NCBI GenBank assembly: GCA_036490215.1
Contig: DASXEH010000056.1
Span: 1-64,000, forward strand
Direction of reading: 5' to 3'
From: JASHSH01 sp036490215
Lineage (GTDB): Bacteria > Pseudomonadota > Alphaproteobacteria > Rhodospirillales > Magnetospirillaceae
DNA: 64,000 nucleotides
The position numbers and the translations under genes are program-made. The notes beneath the pieces are model-generated. The model was not told the origin of the DNA and did no database searches. It saw only the letters and a program-made list of their open reading frames with translations. The first letter of the stretch is position 1. Every line of letters starts with the position of its first letter. This document shows positions 1 to 15,682 of the stretch, piece by piece.

Positions 1-1671
<1,671 letters not shown>

Positions 1672-1725
1672 CAGCATCCTGCTCCAAAAAAAGTTCCATC
1701 GGCCGCCTTCGGCGACCGAGACCGC

Positions 1726-3588
1726 TTACAAATCAGCATCGCCCAGAAGCTCGGGGCGCTGGGCGCTCGCCTGCTCCTGCTTCAACCCCATCAACCGGGC
1801 CCAATTGCCCTCGGAAGGATCCGCCGCAAACCGCGCCTCGGCCTGGTGGATATCCTCCTCCAGGGCCGTCAGCTCGAACATCCGCAGGGCATCCGCCCAT
1901 ACGGCGGCAGCCTTATCAGCGATTTCGGCCTTAGCCGAAACGGCCCAAGTTTCTTGATTGCACGCCGCTAATAAGGACTCAAGCACCTGCGCGAAGCCAG
2001 TGGCTCGTAAGTAATCTTGCAGCGCGGCCGAATCAAGCCCTTGAACACTATCATGAGTGTTCAAAAGTGCCTGGCGCAAGCCATCCAGCCCGGAATCGAG
2101 AAAATGCAGCCCTCCAAGCCTTTCCGAGACCGTTTCGATCAGCGGCGGATGCACGATCAGCGGGAGCAGAAGCATCCGCTCCCGGGCTAATAACGCGTGA
2201 TGTGGCTCGGCCGGGCGGCCAATTCCAGGCAGGCGGCCATCGAAACCGCGCCCGACCATGCCGCTGGTTCCAGGCCGGTTCCCTTGTTTACGCCGCGCGC
2301 CGGGGGCCGGCGGCCGCCAGACCGGGGCAAAAGTCTCGCGCAGCTTATCTTTGAAAAACCTACGATATTCCTCTTTAACCCGTCCGTCAGCGATCGAGGC
2401 CGCACCTTCCATCAGCGCCTTTTCCAGCGCCGCGCGGCGTTCGGGCGTATCGGACGGGTATTGCGCCAGCGCCGCCTGCCAGACGATCTCCGACATTGGC
2501 TTGGCGTCGTCGAGCACCTTGCGCATCGCCTGGGGGCCGCTGGCCTTGATCAGGCTGTCGGGGTCCTCGGGCGGGGGCACCATGGCGAAACGAAGCGAGA
2601 ACCCGGGCTTCAGCATCGGCAAAGCCCGCTCGGCGGCCCGGGTCGCCGCCCGGCGGCCGGCAGTGTCGCCATCGAGACAGATGATCGGTTCGGGCGTCAT
2701 CCGCCATAAAAGTTCGATCTGCCGTTCGGTCAGCGCGGTGCCCAAGGGTGCGACCGCCTGGGTGAAGCCGGCCCGGTGGAGCGCGATCACGTCCATATAG
2801 CCTTCGCAGACGATGGCGGTGCCTTGCTCGCTGATCCCGGCCCGCGCCTGGGCCACGCCGTAGAGCATCTCGCCCTTATGAAAGAGCGAGGAATCGGCCG
2901 AGTTGAGGTATTTCGGCTGGCCCTCGCCGAGGATGCGGCCGCCGAAGGCGACGATGCGCCCACGCCGATCGGAAATCGGGAAGATCACGCGGCCATGGAA
3001 ACGGTCGAAGGGATCGCCGCCATGTTCCGAGACGGTGAGCAGCCCGGCCTCTTGCGCAAGCGGCAGTGGAATCTGCGCGGCCTGCAGCGCCTTCCATAAT
3101 GCACCGCGCGTATCGGGCGCATAACCGAGACGGAAGCGCGCGATGGTTTCGTCATCGAGCCCGCGGCCCCGCAGATAGTCGAGACCGATGCGGCCGCGCG
3201 CACTGCGCAGTTCCTTTTCGAAGAACGCGCAGGCGGCCTCGACCGCATCAAGCAACGAGGCCTGGCGTTTGGCCTGTTCGCGTTCCTCGGGCGAAGACTG
3301 CGGCACTTCGAGTCCGGCTTCGCCCGCCAGCCGCTCGATCGCTTCGGGGAACGAAAGCGAGTCGGCGCGCATGGTGAAACCGATCACGTCACCATGCGCC
3401 CCACAGCCGAAGCAGTGATAGAAGCCCTTATCTTCGTTGACGGTGAAGCTGGGCGTCTTCTCGTTGTGGAAGGGGCAAAGCCCCGTGTGCTCGCGGCCCT
3501 TGCGCACCAGGCGCGTGCGCCGGCCGATCACAACGACGAGCGAGACGCGGTTGCGGATTTCATCCAGAAAAGCGGGCGGGAATGCCAT
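1726..3588 (-). CDS. dnaG: DNA primase DnaG
   Basis: Synthesises RNA primers for chromosomal replication. 620 residues, normal for the family. N-terminal CHC2 zinc finger with Cys38, His41, Cys59 and Cys62 (GLCPFHNEKTPSF and YHCFGCG). TOPRIM catalytic domain with Glu262 in CEGYMD and Asp306/Asp308 in LDGDTAG. The C-terminal third is the variable DnaB-interaction region. Located between yqeY and rpoD, all on the minus strand, so probably co-transcribed; 135 bp separate it from yqeY and may hold an internal promoter. The ATG at 3588 has only a weak Shine-Dalgarno. Confidence 0.96.
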   Translation of the reverse strand: MAFPPAFLDEIRNRVSLVVVIGRRTRLVRKGREHTGLCPFHNEKTPSFTVNEDKGFYHCFGCGAHGDVIGFTMRADSLSFPEAIERLAGEAGLEVPQSSPEEREQAKRQASLLDAVEAACAFFEKELRSARGRIGLDYLRGRGLDDETIARFRLGYAPDTRGALWKALQAAQIPLPLAQEAGLLTVSEHGGDPFDRFHGRVIFPISDRRGRIVAFGGRILGEGQPKYLNSADSSLFHKGEMLYGVAQARAGISEQGTAIVCEGYMDVIALHRAGFTQAVAPLGTALTERQIELLWRMTPEPIICLDGDTAGRRAATRAAERALPMLKPGFSLRFAMVPPPEDPDSLIKASGPQAMRKVLDDAKPMSEIVWQAALAQYPSDTPERRAALEKALMEGAASIADGRVKEEYRRFFKDKLRETFAPVWRPPAPGARRKQGNRPGTSGMVGRGFDGRLPGIGRPAEPHHALLARERMLLLPLIVHPPLIETVSERLGGLHFLDSGLDGLRQALLNTHDSVQGLDSAALQDYLRATGFAQVLESLLAACNQETWAVSAKAEIADKAAAVWADALRMFELTALEEDIHQAEARFAADPSEGNWARLMGLKQEQASAQRPELLGDADL

Positions 3589-3723
3589 CGGGACGGGCCA
3601 CGCAATCCTATGGAGATACGGAGGGGACCAACGTTATCACATCGGCGCGGCTGAACCCAGAACACCGCGCGAGTTACCCCCGTTATTCACCCAATTGGGC
3701 GCGGTGGATAACTCGCGGAAGCC

Positions 3724-4179
3724 TCAGCCCAGCTGCTGCTTCACCAGCGCGCTGGCCTTGGTGAAGTCCATGCGGCCGGGGAATTTTTCCTTCAGCGCCG
3801 CCATGGTGCGGCCCATGTCCTTGAGGCCCTGGGCGCCGATCGCGGTGATCGTTTCGGTGATGGCGGCCTGGGTGTCGGCGTCGCTCATCTTGGCCGGTAG
3901 GAACTTCTCGATGATGACGATTTCACCGGCTTCCTTGTCGACCAGGTCCTGGCGATTGCCCTGCTTATAGAGCTCGATGCTTTCCTTGCGCTGCTTCACC
4001 ATCCCCTGAAGCATCGAAAGGATTTCATCCTCGGGAATGCCGTCGGCCAGGCCTTTGGGCCGTGCCGCGATGTCGCGATCTTTGAGAGCTGCGAGGATCA
4101 GGCGCACCGTGGAAACGGTCGGCGCATCTTTGCCAAGCATGGCTTTCTTCAATGAATCGCTGAGCTGCTGACGCAGCAT
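3724..4179 (-). CDS. GatB/YqeY domain protein
   Basis: Small free-standing YqeY protein (151 aa), related to the tail domain of the tRNA amidotransferase subunit GatB. Its precise role is not established; its place upstream of dnaG-rpoD is common in alphaproteobacteria, where it takes the position rpsU has in enterics. The typical start MLRQQLSDSLKKAM is preceded by GAGGGG six bases upstream, so I prefer ATG 4179 to the ATG five codons earlier (4194). The family pattern LEDEIL-like segment (PEDEILSMLQGMVKQRKES) and GRTMAALKEKFPGRMD are both present. Confidence 0.88.
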   Translation of the reverse strand: MLRQQLSDSLKKAMLGKDAPTVSTVRLILAALKDRDIAARPKGLADGIPEDEILSMLQGMVKQRKESIELYKQGNRQDLVDKEAGEIVIIEKFLPAKMSDADTQAAITETITAIGAQGLKDMGRTMAALKEKFPGRMDFTKASALVKQQLG

Positions 4180-4300
4180 GGACCCCTCATCCATCGTGTC
4201 GGAAGCGGGGGAACATAGCGCAAATGACGCTGCGACGCAAAATTGTCATGTTGATCAACTAAGCCCTTGATTTTACTATCCCCTGTTTTCCTGTCAGGGG

Positions 4301-4329
4301 TTGACGAAACCGCGCCATACGCCTATCAA
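4301..4329 (+). promoter_or_regulatory. Predicted sigma-70 promoter of carA
   Basis: TTGACG at 4301-4306, a 17-bp spacer, and TATCAA at 4324-4329. It lies between the divergent yqeY and carA genes, 78 bp before the GTG start of carA, which fits a leader of about 70 nt. No PurR or arginine operator or leader peptide was recognised. Confidence 0.5.
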
Positions 4330-4407
4330 AGCCCCGCTTTTCCCCCTCGCATCGGATGCCCCGTCCGCCCCGGACCCGGAGCCGCGCGAGACTGCGCGAG
4401 AGCTGAC

Positions 4408-5580
4408 GTGTCCGACACCCCGATCCTCTCCGGTCCGAAACCGCCCGACGCTACGGCCGTGCTCGTTTTGGCCGATGGTTCGGTAATTTGGGGCAAGGGC
4501 GTGGGCGCCGCCAAGGCCACGGTGGGCGAGGTGGTCTTCAACACCTCGATGACCGGCTATCAGGAAGTGATGACCGACCCGTCCTATGCCGGGCAGATCA
4601 TCACCTTCACCTTCCCGCATATCGGCAATGTCGGCACCAATCTCGAAGACATCGAAAGCATCACGCCGGCGGCGCGCGGCGCGATCCTGCGCGCCGACAT
4701 CACCGAGCCCGCCAACTGGCGCGCGGTGAAGCATCTCGACGCCTGGATGAAGTCGATGGACCTGCCGGGACTGTCAGGCATCGACACGCGCGAACTGACG
4801 CGGCGGATTCGGGATATCGGCGCGCCCAATGGCGTCATCTGCCACGCGCCCGATGGGGTGTTCGATCTCGCCGCGCTCTCGGCGATGGCCAAGGCATGGC
4901 CGGGCCTCGAAGGCATGGATCTCGCCAAAGAGGTCAGCACGCGGCAGAGCTACACCTGGGACGAGACGCGTTGGAAGCTCGGCACCGGCTACGGCAAGCT
5001 GACCGAGCCGAAGCATCACGTCGTCGCCGTCGACTACGGCGCCAAGCGCAACATTCTCCGCTGCCTGGCGAACGCCGGTTGCCGCGTCACCGTGGTGCCC
5101 GCCACCGCGACCGCCGAAGACGTGCTGCGCCACAATCCCGATGGTGTGTTTCTCGCGAACGGCCCCGGCGATCCGGCCGCCACCGGCGAATACGCCGTGC
5201 CGATGATCAAAGGCGTGCTCGACTCGGGCAAGCCGATGTTCGGCATCTGCCTCGGCCATCAGATGCTGGCCCTGGCGATGGGCGGCAAGACCAAGAAGAT
5301 GGATAACGGCCACCGCGGCGCCAATCATCCGGTGAAGGATCTCATCACCGGCAAGGTCGAGATCACCAGCCAGAACCACGGCTTCGTCGTGGTCGAGGAC
5401 AGCCTGCCCGAAGGCGTGACGGTGACGCACCGCTCGCTGTTCGACGGCTCGGTCGAGGGCATCGCGCTCAAGGACAAGCCGGTCTTCGCCGTGCAATACC
5501 ACCCCGAAGCCAGCCCCGGCCCGCAAGACAGCCACTACCTGTTCGACCGCTTCGTGAAGCTGATGGACGAGAAGAAGTAG
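4408..5580 (+). CDS. carA: Carbamoyl-phosphate synthase small subunit (glutaminase)
   Basis: Hydrolyses glutamine and channels ammonia to CarB for carbamoyl phosphate, the precursor of arginine and pyrimidines. 390 aa from the GTG at 4408 (MSDTPILSGP), a normal CarA length; longer in-frame versions back to 4267 would add about 47 non-homologous residues across the promoter region. N-terminal CPSase small-chain domain (FNTSMTGYQEVMTDPSY), then a class I amidotransferase domain with nucleophile Cys281 (FGICLGHQ), His365 and Glu367 (QYHPEAS). carB follows after a 487-bp gap that holds a DUF559 gene and two repeats. Confidence 0.95.
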   Translation: MSDTPILSGPKPPDATAVLVLADGSVIWGKGVGAAKATVGEVVFNTSMTGYQEVMTDPSYAGQIITFTFPHIGNVGTNLEDIESITPAARGAILRADITEPANWRAVKHLDAWMKSMDLPGLSGIDTRELTRRIRDIGAPNGVICHAPDGVFDLAALSAMAKAWPGLEGMDLAKEVSTRQSYTWDETRWKLGTGYGKLTEPKHHVVAVDYGAKRNILRCLANAGCRVTVVPATATAEDVLRHNPDGVFLANGPGDPAATGEYAVPMIKGVLDSGKPMFGICLGHQMLALAMGGKTKKMDNGHRGANHPVKDLITGKVEITSQNHGFVVVEDSLPEGVTVTHRSLFDGSVEGIALKDKPVFAVQYHPEASPGPQDSHYLFDRFVKLMDEKK

Positions 5581-5601
5581 TGGCGAGGCATTCTCAAAAA
5601 G

Positions 5602-5640
5602 CCCCTTCCCCCCTTGAGGGGGAAGGATGGGATGGGGGGT
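5602..5640 (+). repeat. Family-1 palindromic repeat, left copy beside DUF559 gene
   Basis: G-rich hairpin with stem CCTTCCCCC / GGGGGAAGG around CTTGA, followed by the tail GATGGGATGGGGGGT. The tail points toward the DUF559 gene. An inverted copy lies at 6003-6040. The same element occurs as pairs at 25.2, 51.1, 60.9 and 62.5 kb. Confidence 0.85.
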
Positions 5641-5674
5641 CGCCGCGCGTCGCGCGGCATGAGACCATCGCCAT

Positions 5675-6046
5675 ATGGCCTCTCCAGTTGCACGCCGCTT
5701 GCGCTCCAATCTTACCCAAGCCGAACGACGCTTGTGGTCGCGTATACGCGACAAGCAACTCGGTGGCTTTCGCTTCAGGCGGCAACATCCGCTTGGCGAT
5801 TACGTCGTCGATTTCTTTTGCCCGGAAGCGCGTCTTATCGTCGAACTCGATGGTGGCCAACACGCGGACAATGCGCGCGATGAAGTGCGCACCACTTGGC
5901 TCAAAGCACACGGGTATCGCGTCGTCCGATTTTGGAACAACGATGTATTGGGAAATGTCGAAGGCGTGCTTGAAGTGCTTCATGTCGCGCTCCGCGCTTC
6001 CGACCCCCCACCCCATCCCTCCCCCTCAAGGGGGGAGGGTGATTAA
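5675..6046 (+). CDS. DUF559 domain endonuclease-like protein
   Basis: 123-aa protein of the DUF559 family, related to the Vsr/PD-(D/E)XK endonuclease fold. Characteristic segments: TQAERRLWSRIRDKQLG, FRFRRQHPLGDYVVDFFC (Asp46), LIVELDGGQH (Glu57, Asp59, Gln62, His63), and YRVVRFWNNDVL. The likely catalytic acids are intact. The last 14 residues (PPPHPSPSRGEGD) are encoded by the right-hand repeat, so repeat and gene are physically fused. It lies between carA and carB in the same direction and probably shares their transcript. No clear Shine-Dalgarno precedes ATG 5675. Function unknown; a paralogue lies at 31.7 kb. Confidence 0.85.
   Translation: MASPVARRLRSNLTQAERRLWSRIRDKQLGGFRFRRQHPLGDYVVDFFCPEARLIVELDGGQHADNARDEVRTTWLKAHGYRVVRFWNNDVLGNVEGVLEVLHVALRASDPPPHPSPSRGEGD
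6003..6040 (-). repeat. Family-1 palindromic repeat, right copy beside DUF559 gene
   Basis: Inverted copy of the 5602-5640 element. Its tail (ACCCCCCACCCCAT on the + strand) faces the DUF559 gene, and it overlaps the 3' end of that gene. It ends 27 bp before carB. Confidence 0.85.
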
Positions 6047-6067
6047 TCAATCACTCAGAAACGACTG

Positions 6068-9322
<3,255 letters not shown>

Positions 9323-9328
9323 GAGCGC

Positions 9329-9359
9329 GGCGACCGGGCCGTCCCGGTCGCCTTTTTTG
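9329..9359 (+). terminator. Rho-independent terminator after carB
   Basis: Stem GGCGACCGGG (9329-9338) / CCCGGTCGCC (9343-9352) with a 4-nt loop, followed by six T residues. It lies 6 bp after the carB stop and separates it from greA. Confidence 0.88.
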
Positions 9360-9379
9360 TTCCCTGACGGATGGGATGG

Positions 9380-9853
9380 ATGGAAAAAATTCCCATGACT
9401 CCAGGCGGTTTGACCGTTCTGGAAGATGAGTTGAGGCAGTTGAAGTCGGTCGAGCGCCCGTCGGTGATTCGTCAGATCGCGGAAGCGCGCGACCACGGCG
9501 ATCTGTCGGAAAACGCCGAGTATCATGCCGCGCGTGAGCGCCAGAGCTTCATCGAGGGACGCATCACCGAACTCGAGGACGTGATCAGCCGCGCGCAGGT
9601 GATCGATTCGAAGGGCATGTCGGGCAACACGGTGCGCTTCGGCGCTATCGTGACCCTGTCCGACGACGACAACGATGAGGAGTCGAGCTATCGCATCGTC
9701 GGCGCGCACGAAGCCGACATCAAGCAGGGCCGGATCTCGGTCCATTCGCCGCTGGCCCGCGCGCTGATCGGCAAGAAGATCGGCGATTCGGTCGAGGTCA
9801 ACTCGCCCGGCGGCTTCAAATCCTACGAAGTCATCAGCGTCAAATTCGACTAA
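9380..9853 (+). CDS. greA: Transcription elongation factor GreA
   Basis: Rescues backtracked RNA polymerase by stimulating transcript cleavage in the secondary channel. 157 aa. The coiled-coil N-terminal domain carries the tip motif DHGDLSENAEYHAA with its acidic residues; the C-terminal FKBP-like domain ends GKKIGDSVEVNSPGGFKSYEVISV. I take ATG 9380 (MEKIPMTPGGL), matching the family start, over ATG 9371 three codons upstream. The carB terminator lies only 20 bp before it, so greA probably has a promoter inside the carB end or depends on readthrough. Confidence 0.95.
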   Translation: MEKIPMTPGGLTVLEDELRQLKSVERPSVIRQIAEARDHGDLSENAEYHAARERQSFIEGRITELEDVISRAQVIDSKGMSGNTVRFGAIVTLSDDDNDEESSYRIVGAHEADIKQGRISVHSPLARALIGKKIGDSVEVNSPGGFKSYEVISVKFD

Positions 9854-9863
9854 GGCTGAGCCT

Positions 9864-10017
9864 CGTCATGCCCGGCCGTGTGCCGGGCATCCACGACATC
9901 TTGATAGACGCCAAGACACAAAAGAGTGACTGCGCGTGAACGCGCTCAGCCTCTTTGCGTCCTAAAATTCCAGAAGAGGAAAAGGCGTGGATGGCCGGGA
10001 CAAACCCGGCCCTGACG
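9864..10017. repeat. Family-3 inverted repeat pair (CGTCATGCCCGGC type)
   Basis: Left arm 9864-9903 contains CGTCATGCCCGGC and GCCGGGCATCCACG; right arm 9985-10017 is its inverted counterpart (GCGTGGATGGCCGGG, CCCGGCCCTGACG). About 80 bp lie between. The same family occurs at 20785-20870. This fills the greA-ndk convergent gap together with the terminator at 10024. Confidence 0.8.
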
Positions 10018-10023
10018 AAAAGG

Positions 10024-10049
10024 AAAAAGCGGCCCGCAAGCCGCTTTTT
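10024..10049. terminator. Bidirectional terminator between greA and ndk
   Basis: AAAAAGCGGC, a six-base loop CCGCAA, then GCCGCTTTTT. A-tract and T-tract flank the stem, so it can work for both converging genes; it lies 11 bp past the ndk stop. Confidence 0.82.
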
Positions 10050-10060
10050 GCAACCTCAAC

Positions 10061-10483
10061 TCAACCGACGATTTCGGTTTCGGCGAAGAAGAAAGCGATT
10101 TCCTTCGCGGCGTTGTCGGCCGAGTCGGAGCCATGCACCGAATTGGCTTCGACCGATTCGGCGAAGTCGGCGCGGATGGTACCCGGCGCGGCATTGGCGG
10201 GGTTGGTGGCGCCCATGATCTCGCGGTTACGGACCACGGCGTTCTCGCCCTGCAGCACCTGCACGACCACCGGACCGGAGATCATGAACTCGCAGAGATC
10301 GCTGAAGAACGAGCGCTCGGCATGCACGGCGTAGAACCGTTCGGCCTGGGCGCGCGTCAGCTGCACGCGCTTCTGCCCGATGATCCGCAGGCCGGCATCT
10401 TCGAAGCGGGCATTGATCTTGCCCGTCAGATTGCGGCGCGTCGCGTCGGGTTTAATGATCGAAAGGGTACGCTCGATAGCCAT
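10061..10483 (-). CDS. ndk: Nucleoside diphosphate kinase
   Basis: Transfers the gamma phosphate between nucleoside triphosphates and diphosphates through a phosphohistidine. 140 aa from ATG 10483 (MAIERTLSIIKPDAT), the standard length; an upstream in-frame ATG at 10507 would add eight atypical residues. Active-site His117 sits in ANSVHGSDS; the ATP-site Lys11 (IIKPDA) and Arg residues are present. GAGGA lies 10 bp upstream of the start. Divergent from the ABC-F gene. Confidence 0.96.
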   Translation of the reverse strand: MAIERTLSIIKPDATRRNLTGKINARFEDAGLRIIGQKRVQLTRAQAERFYAVHAERSFFSDLCEFMISGPVVVQVLQGENAVVRNREIMGATNPANAAPGTIRADFAESVEANSVHGSDSADNAAKEIAFFFAETEIVG

Positions 10484-10687
10484 AGTTCTTAAGTCCTCAG
10501 GGTTCACCGGCGGCCCGGTTGGTTCCGGACCGGCCTGGGCGGAAAGACCGGGCTGTATACTCTTTCATAGGGAGTGAATCAACCGCGCCCTCGCCCTGTT
10601 CTGGCCCCTCATATTCTCGGTATAAACCCGTATTGCAGCCGTTCCGCGCTTGAGGGGATGGCCCTTCCGGTGCTATCCAGCGCCGCC

Positions 10688-12568
<1,881 letters not shown>

Positions 12569-12589
12569 GTTTCGTTTTTGGCTGCACAA

Positions 12590-12840
12590 GTATCGCAAAC
12601 CGCCGCTGGCTGACCGGCGGCCTAGCCATCTACAACAAAGAGGCGGCCGCGGAAGGTGGCTATCTCGAACGGCACACCAATCCGCCCGGCGGTCTGGCGA
12701 AGTATTATCACGACAGCGTGATCGACGGCCCTGGCGCTTTCGTCCTCAACATCGAGAACTTCGACACGTTCGGCGATTCGATGGTGCGCAAGCTGATCGC
12801 CGAGATCGCCGCTCTTTCCCCACCCCCACAGGCCGGCTAG
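12590..12840 (+). pseudogene. Remnant of a DUF1194 (VWA-like) protein gene
   Basis: An open frame immediately after the ABC-F gene encodes about 80 residues that resemble only the C-terminal end of DUF1194 proteins: LAKYYHDSVIDGPGAFVLN, then a segment ending VRKLIAEIA, where family members read like YYRxxVIGGPGAFV and RRKLIREIA. The N-terminal three quarters, with signal peptide and VWA fold, are absent, and the frame merges upstream with the ABC-F 3' end. I read it as a truncated pseudogene. The family match is from memory; it could be a short orphan gene, but it has no own start with a ribosome site. Confidence 0.5.
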
Positions 12841-12976
12841 TTGTTTCGGGCGCAGGCCGATCGTTACGCCCTCCTCCTCCCGCGATCCCGGGAAACAGGC
12901 TAGACTGCCCAGCAAGCCCGGCCAATGTCATAGGCCACTGCCCCGGGAAACGTTATCGCATGATCGATATCGCCTC

Positions 12977-15682
12977 ATGAACGCGCGGCGCCGTACGGGA
13001 CTTGGGTCAGGCCTTGTGCTGATCGCGCTCGGGCTCGTGGTCATCCTCGGTTGGACCATCGACAGCCGCATGCTGACCCAGATCGGCCCGCATTTCATAT
13101 CGATGAAGGTCTCGACGGCTTTCTGTTTCGTGGCACTAGGAGCCGCGATCGTGATTTTGGCCCTGCGTCCTCGTCCGATTGGGCAAGTGGATCCGTGGAT
13201 CGCCGTCTTGGCCGCCCTGGTGATCTTTGTCTGCGGTCAGGCCCTGGTGGAATACGTAACGGGCCTCGATTTCAGCATCGATACCTTCCCGTTTTCCGAC
13301 CCACACTCCCGGCATCTGCCGGGCCGCATGTCGCAGGTGACGGCGGCCACGTTTATCGGCATGACGTTCAGCATTCTCTTCGGCCGTTCGCGCTGGTACG
13401 CGCTGCGACGGGTCGCCGAAGTGATCGGCATCGTCGGGCCATTGTTTCCGGCGATGTCGGTCTTCGTCTATTTCTATCACGCGCAGGCCATCACCGACCT
13501 GATCCCGTTCGAAACCGTGGCGGTGCATACGGCGGTCGGATTGATCATCGGCTTCGTCGCGCTGGAATATTTGTATTTCGACCCCACCCGGCTGGTCGCG
13601 AAAGTGGTGACGGACCGGCTTCTCACCTCCGTCGTCATTGCCGTCGTGCTCGCCATCGCCATCGCCATCGGCTCGATCATCGAGTACCGAGACTTCCTCA
13701 ACAGCGTCGCCTGGCGCGACCGTCTCTACCACCGCATCGATCTGGTGCGCCGGAGCTATTCCGACCTTCAGAACGCAGAGGCCGGCCGACGCAGTTTTCT
13801 CCTCACCGGACAAGATAGTTCCCTCGACCTTTTCGATTCAGCGTCACGGTCGATAGACGGCGATGTGATGGCACTTCGGCAGGCTTACAGCGATATGCCG
13901 GAGAACGGTGCCGTTCTGGCCGCGATCGAAAAGCTGACACAGGATGAGCGCGCGCGCGCGCAGCAGTCGATCCAGCTGCGCAAGGACAAAGGCACCGATG
14001 CCGTCCGCGACCTATCAGACAAAGAGACAGGCCGGCAACAAGTGGATGAGTTGCGGGTGATCGCGTCTCGGCTGGTCGATGCCGATCTGGTGAATCTGGA
14101 GACCGAAAAAGGAGACACGACCCACCGCTTGAGGGAGATTGGCTTTCTCTGGCTGATCACCATCCTCGGCGTGGTGTTGCTGATCGGGTCGTTTGCTGTT
14201 TCGGCGTTTCGCGATCTGTCGCGCCGCCGCAAAGCCGAGACCGATTTGCGCTATAGCGAGGCGCGGCAACGCGCCATTCTCGAAAATGTCCTCGACGGCG
14301 TTCTGACCCTCGATGCGCAAGGGACCATTCAATCGTGCAACCCGTCTGCGGAGACGGTGTTCGATTATGCCGCCTCGAATCTAGTCGGCAAAAACATCGC
14401 CTTCGTGATTCCGGAATTGATGCCGCTGGCCGCCGCGACGTTGTCCGGTGACGGCGCCACGCCCGCCATCGGCTTTGGCCACGAGGTCAACGGCCTGCGC
14501 CGCAACGGCGTATCGATTCCGCTCGAAGCCGCTGTCGCCAAGGTCGATATCGATGACGCGGAATTGATCGTCGTAACCGTCCACGACCTGACCGAGCGCA
14601 AGAAAGTCGATCAGATGAAGTCGGAGTTCATCTCGACGGTGAGCCACGAATTGCGCACGCCGCTGACATCGATCACGGGGGCGCTCAACCTGCTGATCGG
14701 CGGCGCCGCCGGTGAAATCAACCCCAAGGTCAAACGGCTGATCGAGATTGCGGGACGCAACGGCCATCGCCTGATCAACCTGGTCAACGACATCCTCGAT
14801 ATCGAAAAGCTGGAACGCGGCGGCGTTGAATTTCATATGACCGTGGTCGATCTAACCGAATTGATCGCGCAAGCCGTCGAGGGCAATCGCAGCTATGCTG
14901 AACAATATGGCGTGACCTTCGCTTTCGACCCGTCATTGCAGCGCGTTGGAGCCCGCGTCCGCGCCGACCATGCCCGGCTGATGCAAGTCATGGCCAACCT
15001 GCTGTCCAATGCTGCCAAGTTTTCCTACACCGGGCGGCAGGTCGTCGTGGAATTGCAGTTCAACAACGATCGCGCCCTCGTCGCGATTCACAACGAGGGC
15101 GCGGGCATTCCAGACGCGTTTCGCGATCGGATTTTCCAGAAATTCGCGCAAGCCGGGGGTACCGATGACCGCCAACGCGGCGGCACGGGCTTGGGCCTGA
15201 GCATCACGAAATCGATCGTCGAGCGGCATGGCGGCAAGATCGGCTTCTCCTCCGAGCCCAAGGGCCGTACCACGTTCTTCATCGAACTGCCGGCCCTGCC
15301 GCTCCCCGAGCGCGACGAGGCCCCTGCGTCGCCCGAACGGGCGCGCATTCTGGTGTGTGAGGACAATCTCGATCTCGTGCAGCTTCTGCGCATGATGCTC
15401 GAAGACGAAGGATATCACGTCGATGCAGCGGCCTCCGCCGCCGAGGCCAAGGCCCTACTGAAGGCCGGGCACTACGCCGCCATGACGTTGGACCTTGGCC
15501 TGCCCGATCAAGATGGCGTGTCGCTGCGGTGCATCGGGCAACCGCCGCCACGACCGATGCGAAGGCACGCATCCTTTACGCGGAAGACGATCCCGATCTC
15601 ATTCGCGTCGCATCCGAAATCGTCAGCGATTTCGCCGTCGTCGAAGCGGCGACGACGCTACGCGAGGCGGAGGAAAAACTAG
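12977..15682 (+). CDS. Membrane hybrid histidine kinase, receiver part disrupted
   Basis: Sensor kinase with about seven to eight N-terminal TM helices (residues 10-240), a CHASE3-like periplasmic region (about 240-385) closed by a TM helix, a PAS domain (about 435-545), HisKA with His557 (STVSHELRTPLTS), HATPase_c (NLLSNAAKF, GTGLGLSI) and a receiver starting near residue 787 (RILVCEDN) with phospho-acceptor Asp839 (MTLDLGLPDQDG). Homology stops abruptly after DGVSLR at about 15528; the remaining 50 codons are out-of-frame, Arg-rich sequence. A second receiver continues in another frame at 15529. The kinase core looks functional; the C-terminal phosphorelay output is broken. Confidence 0.85.
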   Translation: MNARRRTGLGSGLVLIALGLVVILGWTIDSRMLTQIGPHFISMKVSTAFCFVALGAAIVILALRPRPIGQVDPWIAVLAALVIFVCGQALVEYVTGLDFSIDTFPFSDPHSRHLPGRMSQVTAATFIGMTFSILFGRSRWYALRRVAEVIGIVGPLFPAMSVFVYFYHAQAITDLIPFETVAVHTAVGLIIGFVALEYLYFDPTRLVAKVVTDRLLTSVVIAVVLAIAIAIGSIIEYRDFLNSVAWRDRLYHRIDLVRRSYSDLQNAEAGRRSFLLTGQDSSLDLFDSASRSIDGDVMALRQAYSDMPENGAVLAAIEKLTQDERARAQQSIQLRKDKGTDAVRDLSDKETGRQQVDELRVIASRLVDADLVNLETEKGDTTHRLREIGFLWLITILGVVLLIGSFAVSAFRDLSRRRKAETDLRYSEARQRAILENVLDGVLTLDAQGTIQSCNPSAETVFDYAASNLVGKNIAFVIPELMPLAAATLSGDGATPAIGFGHEVNGLRRNGVSIPLEAAVAKVDIDDAELIVVTVHDLTERKKVDQMKSEFISTVSHELRTPLTSITGALNLLIGGAAGEINPKVKRLIEIAGRNGHRLINLVNDILDIEKLERGGVEFHMTVVDLTELIAQAVEGNRSYAEQYGVTFAFDPSLQRVGARVRADHARLMQVMANLLSNAAKFSYTGRQVVVELQFNNDRALVAIHNEGAGIPDAFRDRIFQKFAQAGGTDDRQRGGTGLGLSITKSIVERHGGKIGFSSEPKGRTTFFIELPALPLPERDEAPASPERARILVCEDNLDLVQLLRMMLEDEGYHVDAAASAAEAKALLKAGHYAAMTLDLGLPDQDGVSLRCIGQPPPRPMRRHASFTRKTIPISFASHPKSSAISPSSKRRRRYARRRKN

